DNA from: Aliiglaciecola sp. M165
Lineage (GTDB): Bacteria > Pseudomonadota > Gammaproteobacteria > Enterobacterales > Alteromonadaceae
DNA: 64,000 bases
Assembly: GCF_007197995.1 (NCBI RefSeq)
Contig: NZ_VKKH01000004.1
Span: forward strand, 124,001-188,000
Reading direction: 5' to 3'
The translations under genes were made by a program, and so were the position numbers. Shown one piece after another: positions 1 to 6,756 of this stretch. Within the stretch, counting starts at the first letter, position 1, and each line of letters opens with the position of its first letter. The notes under the pieces are model-generated. The model worked only from the letters and a program-made list of their open reading frames with translations, had not been told where the DNA came from and made no database searches.

Positions 1-1
1 T

Positions 2-808
2 CAAGATGCCGGGTTCAAGCATGTAAGAATACCTATCACCTGGGGAAACCGGATTCAGGAGCAAGCGCCGTACACGATCGATGCTGATTTTCTGGATAGG
101 GTGGAACTGATTGTAGATTGGGTATTAGACAGAGACATGTACGCCATCATCAATGTTCACCACGACAGCTGGATAAAGGAAAACTATGACGACATCAGTC
201 AACGCAATCGATTCGATACCATTTGGTTAACCCTATCCGAGCGGTTCAAAAACAAATCCGCCAAGTTACTTTTTGAGATAATAAACGAGCCTCGTGGATT
301 GAGTATCAATCAAATCAACCAACTCAATTTGCGCACCATGGATATTATTCGTAACCAAACCCGTAACCGCATTATCATCTACGCTGGCAATGAGTGGTCT
401 GCATTGGATGACTTATTTAATGTTGCTATCCCTTATCCGCAAGATGAGTACCTCATAGCGAATTTCCATAGCTACGATCCATGGAATTTCGCGGGAATTT
501 GTGTGCAACCGTGGGGAAGCGAAGAAGACAAAACCAATATGGAGAACCACTACATGCACGCCAGGGATTGGTCAGATACTAACGGCATTCCGATCATGAT
601 GAACGAGTTTGGCTCAGCGAAATTTGATTTTCAAAATCCACAAAACGTGTGTGCGTCGAGCGAACGCGCTGATTATTTGCGCACTTCGGTTGCCATGATC
701 AAAAAATACGGTATTGCGGCCACCTTTTGGGATGATGGTGGGTCTTTTAGCACCTATGACCGCAGCACAAATACCTGGGGTTTTGAAATGGAGATTTTAA
801 CCGAGTAG
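2..808 (+). CDS. GH5-family endoglucanase/glycanase, 3' part
   Basis: The reading frame is open from the left window edge, so the N-terminus and any signal peptide lie outside; 268 residues are visible. It opens with a GFKHVRIPITW segment typical of glycoside hydrolase family 5. The acid/base glutamate lies in IINEPRG (about visible residue 96) and the nucleophile in MMNEFGSA (about residue 202). A WDDGG motif near the end fits the barrel tail. GH5 enzymes cut beta-1,4-glycans with retention, usually outside the cell or in the periplasm. The substrate (cellulose, mannan or xyloglucan) cannot be decided here. It ends convergently with the next gene and lies beside xylose genes, which suggests hemicellulose use. 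Confidence 0.88.
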   Translation, partial: QDAGFKHVRIPITWGNRIQEQAPYTIDADFLDRVELIVDWVLDRDMYAIINVHHDSWIKENYDDISQRNRFDTIWLTLSERFKNKSAKLLFEIINEPRGLSINQINQLNLRTMDIIRNQTRNRIIIYAGNEWSALDDLFNVAIPYPQDEYLIANFHSYDPWNFAGICVQPWGSEEDKTNMENHYMHARDWSDTNGIPIMMNEFGSAKFDFQNPQNVCASSERADYLRTSVAMIKKYGIAATFWDDGGSFSTYDRSTNTWGFEMEILTE

Positions 809-820
809 CACAGTCGGTTG

Positions 821-841
821 AGCACCTCTAGAATAGGTGCT
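821..841. terminator. Hairpin between convergent genes
   Basis: AGCACCT (821-827) and AGGTGCT (835-841) form a 7-bp stem with a 7-nt loop between two convergent genes. There is no clear T-run on either side, so termination is only probable. Confidence 0.4.
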
Positions 842-842
842 G

Positions 843-1520
843 CTAATCGAGAAAGGGTAGCTCTTTGATAGCAACCTCGTTGCCAAGATTCAACACATAC
901 ACAGGACCCAGCGCAATGCGTTGTTTTTGTGCCGCCAGTTGAAAACTAATTTGTGATTCATTGTTAGCAAAGTCGGTATGGGCTTTTCCTGCAAAAGTAT
1001 AGGACGCCCATTGTGAGCTGATCGAAAATCGTTTGCTGAAACTGGCGGAGTAAGGTGACTGACTAAGCTGCAATGCGGCCTGGCGAATATCCCCTCCCTC
1101 ATCGCTTAACAAGCGAGCAAAGAATAAAACAAACACAACGTCACCTTTTTTGATTTCGCCACCAATCGTCATATAGGCCCCAGCATCGTATGGCTGACGG
1201 CCCGCTTGTTTGACGTCGATTTCATAAGATGCACCACCAACAGCATCACTATTTTGATTAAGTTTGCCGCTAGCAATGTCACCAAAATGATTAATTGAGT
1301 CTGCATAAGGTACAGCGATTAGACTGCTTTCAACGGGCATTTCACTGATAAGTTTGGCATAAATGATATCAATCTCTTTTGATTTATCCTGTGCCCAACT
1401 TGCAAAAGAACATATAGATAAAAACAGAGCTAGCACCAAAGCTATGGTTCCATGTGTTTTAGGACGTAGAGGTGTCATCAAGCTTGACTTAGATATTTTA
1501 CCTGAAGGTGTTTTGTTCAT
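843..1520 (-). CDS. Secreted protein with carbohydrate-binding (CBM4/9-like) fold
   Basis: A 225-residue protein with a basic N-region and a hydrophobic stretch (about residues 26-43, ending ASWAQ), consistent with a Sec signal peptide. An internal ATG at residue 15 is an alternative start. The mature part resembles galactose-binding-like, CBM4/9-type beta-sandwich modules: QPYDAGAYMTIGG followed by KKGDVVFVLFFAR, then alternating beta strands. Such modules are often appended to xylanases; here it stands alone with no catalytic domain. It may bind xylan or another glycan at the cell surface next to the GH5 gene. The family call rests on pattern similarity only. Confidence 0.55.
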   Translation of the reverse strand: MNKTPSGKISKSSLMTPLRPKTHGTIALVLALFLSICSFASWAQDKSKEIDIIYAKLISEMPVESSLIAVPYADSINHFGDIASGKLNQNSDAVGGASYEIDVKQAGRQPYDAGAYMTIGGEIKKGDVVFVLFFARLLSDEGGDIRQAALQLSQSPYSASFSKRFSISSQWASYTFAGKAHTDFANNESQISFQLAAQKQRIALGPVYVLNLGNEVAIKELPFLD

Positions 1521-1590
1521 ACTGTTCTCCTTACCAAATTTAATGACAATTTATTAGCCATTTTAAAATTTAATCGACTGACACTTTTTA

Positions 1591-1696
1591 GGAAAACGAT
1601 AGATAAACATTTGAATGTGTGGAAATCAGGGACGATTTCGCCAAGCGCCCAGGGATGGGTTCACAGCGCCATTCAAATGATTATCTATCGCTTTCC
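1591..1696. repeat. Long inverted repeat around a conserved core
   Basis: The arms 1591-1617 and 1670-1696 match as inverted repeats at 25 of 27 positions. They enclose 52 nt that hold a shorter TGTG...CACA pairing and the core CCAGGGATGGGTTCA (1649-1663). Nearly the same core occurs in the repeats at 15.9, 24.3 and 24.8 kb. The element fills most of the gap between the two neighbouring genes. It looks like a dispersed palindromic element or structured RNA, not a terminator, since no T-run follows. Confidence 0.75.
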
Positions 1697-1811
1697 TATT
1701 TACCAAGCTTTCACTTACTACAAAATGCTCACGTAAAGTCTCTTTCGCTCTTCCACACAAAAAAAATGTCTGGTATGGCGCGACATCCAGGACTAAAGGC
1801 TGCTCAGGATA

Positions 1812-3362
1812 TCAATCTTGGTCAGTATGAGCGCAGTGTTGTGCGATAAATTCAGCGTGCGTTGGCAAACTCTCCGCACAATGTGCAATCACCTGTTTCA
1901 TCTTGGATAAATGCTCGTTGAGTCGGCTGGCCTCTCTGGCATCAGACAATGGATGATGGCCTTGAGCCCGGAAATTCTGCCCTTCCATCACTGCCAGCCA
2001 ACTGGGGATGCCGAAAAGCTCTTCGTTGTCGCGGAAAATGTGGCCTCCGGTTTTGTACAACTCCAATTTATTCGAAAGATAATCAGGAATGGGCATATTT
2101 CGACAGTATTCCCAAAACGTGGAATCGGTACGTTGATTGACTTTGTAGTGCAAAATTAGGAAGTCACGCACCCGCTCATATTCGAATACCGTCAACTCGT
2201 TGTATCGATCAATCAAACTTTGGCTAAAGCGCTTATCAGGGAACAGGCTCATGAGTTTGGTCACGCCAGTTTGAATTAAATGTATGCTGGTGCTTTCCAG
2301 CGGCTCCATAAATCCACCAGACAGGCCGATTGCAATACAATTCTTGTTCCAGAATTTGTTGCGTCGTCCGGTGGTGAAACGCAGTAACTTTGGCTCGGCT
2401 AGTAATTTACCTTCTAAATTATCCAGTAGAATAGACGTGGCTTCATCATCACTCATGTACTGACTGCTATAAACGTGCCCATTGCCAATGCGGTGTTGCA
2501 AGGGGATTCGCCATTGCCAGCCAGCTTTTCGTGCAGTGGAGCGCGTATAAGGAATAGGCGGACCGTTTGACTCACAAGGCGCGGCGACTGCGCGGTCACA
2601 TGGCAACCAGTGTGTCCAATCCTCGTATCCGGTTTTTAATGCACCTTCAATTAACAGGCCACGAAAACCTGTGCAATCGATGAATAGATCTGCCGTCAAT
2701 ACTTCGCCATTTTCCAAGGTGATCGATTCAACAAACCCGTCGTCCTGGCGCAGAGAGACAGAGCTCACTTTTCCTTCTATGCGCTGTACGTCTCGTTTTT
2801 CGGCGAACTTACGTAAATACTTTGCATAAAGCCCTGCATCAAACTGAAACGCATACGCCATCTGTGCAAGAGGGGAATTGGGGATGTTTTTAGGCCTAGA
2901 AAAGCGCTCACGTTTTGCCGCGGCGATAGAAAGAGAAAAATCCGATAGATCAGTATCGTATCCTGCATCTCTGAGTTTTAACCAGTAATGGTGAAAAGGA
3001 ATATTGTCGGCCATCGGTGAGCCGTATACACCAAAGGGGTGAATGTATCGTTCACCCAAGTTGCCCCAGTTAACAAATTCAATACCGAGCTTAAAGGTCC
3101 CTTTAGTTTCTCTAATAAACTCATTTTCATCTATGCCAAGCACTTCGTTGAAAGTGCGTATTGCCGGGATTGTGGCTTCACCTACACCTACCGTACCGAT
3201 TTCGTCTGACTCGACCAATCGTATTCGACGACCTTTTTTATAGAAACTTTTTGACAGTGCAGCGGCCGCCATCCATCCAGCTGTGCCACCACCAACAATA
3301 AGAACGTCTCTGACTTGTTCATCAGCAATTAGCGCCGGTTCGGAAGCATGAGTTTGTTGCAT
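1812..3362 (-). CDS. Flavin-dependent tryptophan halogenase family protein (third of trio)
   Basis: The protein has 516 residues from an ATG at 3362 that is preceded by AGGAG; a GTG at 3389 would add nine residues and overlap the upstream gene. It carries the FAD motif GGGTAGW (residues 24-30), the lysine equivalent to PrnA K79 in KGTFKLGI (about 91), the signature WQWRIP (282-287) and the glutamate equivalent to PrnA E346 in EPLEST (about 356). Family members use FADH2, oxygen and chloride or bromide to halogenate indoles. All key residues are present, so activity is likely, but the substrate is unknown. It is the last gene of a tight three-gene operon downstream of a TonB-dependent receptor. 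Such homologues often accompany receptors in marine and freshwater proteobacteria. Confidence 0.85.
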   Translation of the reverse strand: MQQTHASEPALIADEQVRDVLIVGGGTAGWMAAAALSKSFYKKGRRIRLVESDEIGTVGVGEATIPAIRTFNEVLGIDENEFIRETKGTFKLGIEFVNWGNLGERYIHPFGVYGSPMADNIPFHHYWLKLRDAGYDTDLSDFSLSIAAAKRERFSRPKNIPNSPLAQMAYAFQFDAGLYAKYLRKFAEKRDVQRIEGKVSSVSLRQDDGFVESITLENGEVLTADLFIDCTGFRGLLIEGALKTGYEDWTHWLPCDRAVAAPCESNGPPIPYTRSTARKAGWQWRIPLQHRIGNGHVYSSQYMSDDEATSILLDNLEGKLLAEPKLLRFTTGRRNKFWNKNCIAIGLSGGFMEPLESTSIHLIQTGVTKLMSLFPDKRFSQSLIDRYNELTVFEYERVRDFLILHYKVNQRTDSTFWEYCRNMPIPDYLSNKLELYKTGGHIFRDNEELFGIPSWLAVMEGQNFRAQGHHPLSDAREASRLNEHLSKMKQVIAHCAESLPTHAEFIAQHCAHTDQD

Positions 3363-3375
3363 GGTGGGTAGACTC

Positions 3376-4995
3376 CTATTTTGCACCACAGAATTGCTGT
3401 AAAAAATGATAATGCGCTGGCATCTTGTCGCTTATCTGGTCTATTAAGCCTGCCAGTTGCTCAAATGCATCCAAGCTGTCTTGCAAGTTTTGTTGCCCGA
3501 CATCTAGTAGACGATCGTATTCCTTGGGCCACAATCCCAATCCTAAAAACAAAGACAACCATGTTTTCTCGGAAAAGGTTTCTCGCTCGTAAAAAGGGAA
3601 ACGGCCGGTTTGCTCAAAAAGCTTCATTTTGTGCATCAAGGATTCGGGGCATTTGGCTTGCGTTTGGGCGCGCCAGAACGGACTATCGATGGGGGCTTTT
3701 TCTCGGGCTAGGAGCGCAAAATACGCACAGTGGTAATCTAACACCCTGGCATATTCCTCTTCACAGAGATTGTTGTACTCATCTCTACTTGGACATTCAA
3801 CATGTTCGTTCAAGCTTCTGTCTGGCAACAGATCAATCAGTCTTAGCACAGCAGATTGCACCAAATGGAAATTACTCGCTGCGATTCGTCCCAGACTGCC
3901 CGCAGCGTCGCCCATTGCCACACAGTTTCCAACCCAAAATGACGCAACACGTTGTGATTTCTGTTGACGGAAAATAACAGTCTCCAAAGCCGCCGAATCC
4001 AAATCTAACGACGCTAACGCCTCTTCTTGTGTCTGATGTGCACTGCTGTAGTGATATTCATTCACTGTTTGCGCCTGCAACGGAAAATTAAGATTAAAAC
4101 CAGCTTGGTTGGGGTTGATTTGCGTGGTGGCTTTAGGCTTAGGTTTGTTGTCAGTGACATACTGAATACTGTTGTCGCACGGCAAGTAATCACTGTAATC
4201 GACAAACCCAACTTGCAGCGCCTGGTCAATCAAGCGGCTGTGCGCCGTACAATCAATAAAAAGATCAGCACTTATATGTTGCGTATTATCTAAACAAATC
4301 GACTGAATATGAGTGCATTGTTTATCATTTTCGCTGCCAATGTTGACTGTTTTCACAGCAGAGATTTCACCCACGACACTGGTAGCACCAAGTTTTTTCG
4401 CAAAGTCTTTCATCCCAGCCGCGTACCGTTTGGCGTCGACATGAATTGCATAGGAAAATGGCAGGTTCTGTGCCCCAGCCTGGGGTAAGCCAAACTTGCC
4501 TTTGCCTGCAGCCGCCGCTGGCAAAGAGAACCGGTTCAAATCTATCGGAACACCCGCCCGTTTTGCTTTGGTTAAATGATGTTGGAATGCAATATTGTCA
4601 ATCACCGAACCATAAGGACTCATTGCATGATAGAAAACGTTAGACTGGCTAGTCTCTGCAGCTAACGTTGAATCCGGTAATACATACTCAGTAGCAAGCT
4701 TATAAGTTCCTTTTGTAACTGCCATCAGTTGTCGTTCTGTCAAACCGAGCACGCGATGAAAATAGTCAATGGCAGGTAACGTCGATTCTCCCAGGTTATC
4801 AACCGGTGCATTGAGCTCTTCTACAACCATCACTTTTGTTGGTGTTTTATATAATCTTCGAGCAAGACAGGCTGCAACCGTCCAGGCATATAAACCACAA
4901 CCGACCACAACAATAGTATTCAAAGGTGTGTTGGACGGCTGAGTGTGGCTTAGCGGTTCGATTGGTTTTTGCTGCATATGTACATCAACATCCAT
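3376..4995 (-). CDS. Degenerate tryptophan-halogenase-family paralogue (middle of trio)
   Basis: A 539-residue full-length homologue of its two neighbours, but with key motifs changed. The FAD motif reads GCGLYAW (32-38; last glycine replaced by alanine), WxWxIP is replaced by FNLNFP (300-305), and the EPLEST segment with the catalytic glutamate is replaced by GSLGRIAAS (366-374). The lysine of KGTYKLAT (K99), GESTLPAI and LFIDCT are kept. The frame is intact, so it is not a pseudogene by sequence. It may be an accessory subunit or act in a non-halogenating role. Its start overlaps the end of the upstream gene by 11 nt, and 13 nt separate it from the downstream ATG. Confidence 0.8.
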   Translation of the reverse strand: MDVDVHMQQKPIEPLSHTQPSNTPLNTIVVVGCGLYAWTVAACLARRLYKTPTKVMVVEELNAPVDNLGESTLPAIDYFHRVLGLTERQLMAVTKGTYKLATEYVLPDSTLAAETSQSNVFYHAMSPYGSVIDNIAFQHHLTKAKRAGVPIDLNRFSLPAAAAGKGKFGLPQAGAQNLPFSYAIHVDAKRYAAGMKDFAKKLGATSVVGEISAVKTVNIGSENDKQCTHIQSICLDNTQHISADLFIDCTAHSRLIDQALQVGFVDYSDYLPCDNSIQYVTDNKPKPKATTQINPNQAGFNLNFPLQAQTVNEYHYSSAHQTQEEALASLDLDSAALETVIFRQQKSQRVASFWVGNCVAMGDAAGSLGRIAASNFHLVQSAVLRLIDLLPDRSLNEHVECPSRDEYNNLCEEEYARVLDYHCAYFALLAREKAPIDSPFWRAQTQAKCPESLMHKMKLFEQTGRFPFYERETFSEKTWLSLFLGLGLWPKEYDRLLDVGQQNLQDSLDAFEQLAGLIDQISDKMPAHYHFLQQFCGAK

Positions 4996-6619
4996 ACAGA
5001 CTTAAGTTGGCCGGTGGCGGTGGTGTTTGCCAGCCTGTTTCTAAATCACAATGCTTGGCCAGACTTTCTGCGTGCATAGGCATCTGGGCACTGGCCAGAC
5101 TCACCTGTGACTTTACCTCATCAAGACGCCGCTTAATTTGTTCAATGGGAAGAGCATCTAATTGCCAATCGTAGTGTTTAGGTATAATCCCTTGCCCAAA
5201 ATAAACCGCCAACCAGCTAGCTTTAAGAAAAAGTCCCTCGGTATATTGCACGACGCGTCCACGCTCTTTGAACAGGTCTATCTTATGTGCCAGCCCTTGA
5301 GGAAGCTGCATGGTGCGCACGTATTTCCAAAAGTCAGAGTCATCGCGCTGGGTCGCGTGATAATGCAAGACCAAAAAGTCTCTCAAGCGTTCAAACTCCA
5401 GTTGCATCATGCGATTGTATTCATCCACGCGCACGGCTTCACAATGCTTGTTTGGGAAAAAATCCAGCAATTTCATAATACCTAACTGAATAAGATGGAT
5501 ACTGGTACTTTCCAAAGGCTCTAAAAACCCAGCAGAGAGGCCAATGGCAACACAATTTTTGTTCCAGACCTTTTTGCGTTTGCCGGTAGTAAAGCGCAAA
5601 AAATTGGGCTCAGCAGTCGGCTCACCATCGAGGTTTTTCAGTAAGATATCTAGGGCAGTGTTATCGTCCATGTAAGGACTTGAGTAAATGTGTCCATTGC
5701 CAACGCGATTTTGCAGCGGAATTCGCCATTGCCACCCTGCCTCGCGAGCAGTGGCTCGGGTGTAAGGTAAAGGCGGCGTGTTGGCTTGGCATGGAATCGC
5801 GATGGCGCGGTCACAAGGCAACCAATGACGCCAGTCATCGTAACCTGTGTTGAGACAGTCTTCGATTAGCAAGCCTTTAAATCCCGAGCAATCGACAAAA
5901 AAGTCAGCACTTAATTGGGTACCATCTTCTAAGGTTACCGATTGGATAAAGCCAGAATCCTGGTGTTGTTTAACTTGGGTGACGATCCCTTCTTGGCGGG
6001 TGACTCCTCGCTGGGTTGAATATTCACGCAGATACTTTGCAAATAATCCCGCATCCATATGAAACGCATAAGAGAAAGTTGATAAAATCGACCGCTCATC
6101 CGTGTCAGGATAATCAAACTTCTGCGCTTTGGACGCTACGACAGGAAGTGAATAATCGCCAATTGGATTGATGTGCCCGTTTTGTCGCAATTTAACGTAG
6201 TAATGGTGGAAATCAATACCTTTGATAGGCTCGCCAAAGTCGCCAAACGGATGAATATAGGCATCTCCTACCTTGCCCCAGTTAACAAATTCTATACCGG
6301 TCTTATAGGTAGCATTGGTTGCTCGCATAAATTCTTGTTCGTCAATACCAAGACGCTTAATAAAATAGCGCAGATGGGGCAATGTCGCTTCACCCACTCC
6401 AACTGTACCAATTCGGTCAGATTCGATTAAGGTGATGTTAGTGTGCGTCAATAGATTTGAAAGGGCCGCTGCTGTCATCCAGCCAGCCGTGCCGCCACCT
6501 ACAATAATTATCGACTTTATGGAGTCATCTTGCATGTCTTGCTTTTTTTGTTTTTCTTTTTCTTCTTGCATAGAAATTACACTTCGAGCGGGCGTATCAA
6601 TTTGCCCAGTTTGCGACAT
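4985..6619 (-). CDS. Flavin-dependent tryptophan halogenase family protein (first of trio)
   Basis: The protein has 544 residues from an ATG at 6619. Internal ATGs at residues 17 and 29 are possible starts because the first 33 residues are Lys/Glu/Gln-rich and precede the fold. It has FAD motif GGGTAGWM (41-48), the catalytic lysine in NATYKTGI (K106), WQWRIP (296-301) and EPLEST with the catalytic glutamate (E370). It is closely similar to the third gene of the trio (shared EFVNWG, YIHPFG and LEPLESTSIHLIQ), suggesting duplication. It is separated from the upstream receptor gene by an intrinsic terminator, so it probably has its own promoter or relies on read-through. Substrate unknown. Confidence 0.85.
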   Translation of the reverse strand: MSQTGQIDTPARSVISMQEEKEKQKKQDMQDDSIKSIIIVGGGTAGWMTAAALSNLLTHTNITLIESDRIGTVGVGEATLPHLRYFIKRLGIDEQEFMRATNATYKTGIEFVNWGKVGDAYIHPFGDFGEPIKGIDFHHYYVKLRQNGHINPIGDYSLPVVASKAQKFDYPDTDERSILSTFSYAFHMDAGLFAKYLREYSTQRGVTRQEGIVTQVKQHQDSGFIQSVTLEDGTQLSADFFVDCSGFKGLLIEDCLNTGYDDWRHWLPCDRAIAIPCQANTPPLPYTRATAREAGWQWRIPLQNRVGNGHIYSSPYMDDNTALDILLKNLDGEPTAEPNFLRFTTGKRKKVWNKNCVAIGLSAGFLEPLESTSIHLIQLGIMKLLDFFPNKHCEAVRVDEYNRMMQLEFERLRDFLVLHYHATQRDDSDFWKYVRTMQLPQGLAHKIDLFKERGRVVQYTEGLFLKASWLAVYFGQGIIPKHYDWQLDALPIEQIKRRLDEVKSQVSLASAQMPMHAESLAKHCDLETGWQTPPPPANLSLYGC

Positions 6620-6710
6620 CCAACATTATAGAACTTTTTCGGCGTGTACTCTTTTTGTTAGCTTAGCAGCTTGATGTTGATAAGAGAACGTAATAGTCCA
6701 TCATTCGAAT

Positions 6711-6736
6711 AAAAAGGGACGCCAAAGAAGCGTCCC
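6711..6736 (-). terminator. Intrinsic terminator of the receptor gene
   Basis: GGGACGC (6716-6722) pairs with GCGTCCC (6730-6736). Read on the minus strand, the stem is followed by five T (complement of 6711-6715). It sits 20 nt after the receptor stop and before the halogenase trio. Confidence 0.85.
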
Positions 6737-6756
6737 TTTAGTTCCAATCATAGGCC

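Noticed and set aside
3381-3977. Plus-strand 198-residue frame antisense to the middle halogenase gene
   Set aside because: It lies wholly within a well-supported family gene on the other strand, with no recognisable domain or ribosome site.
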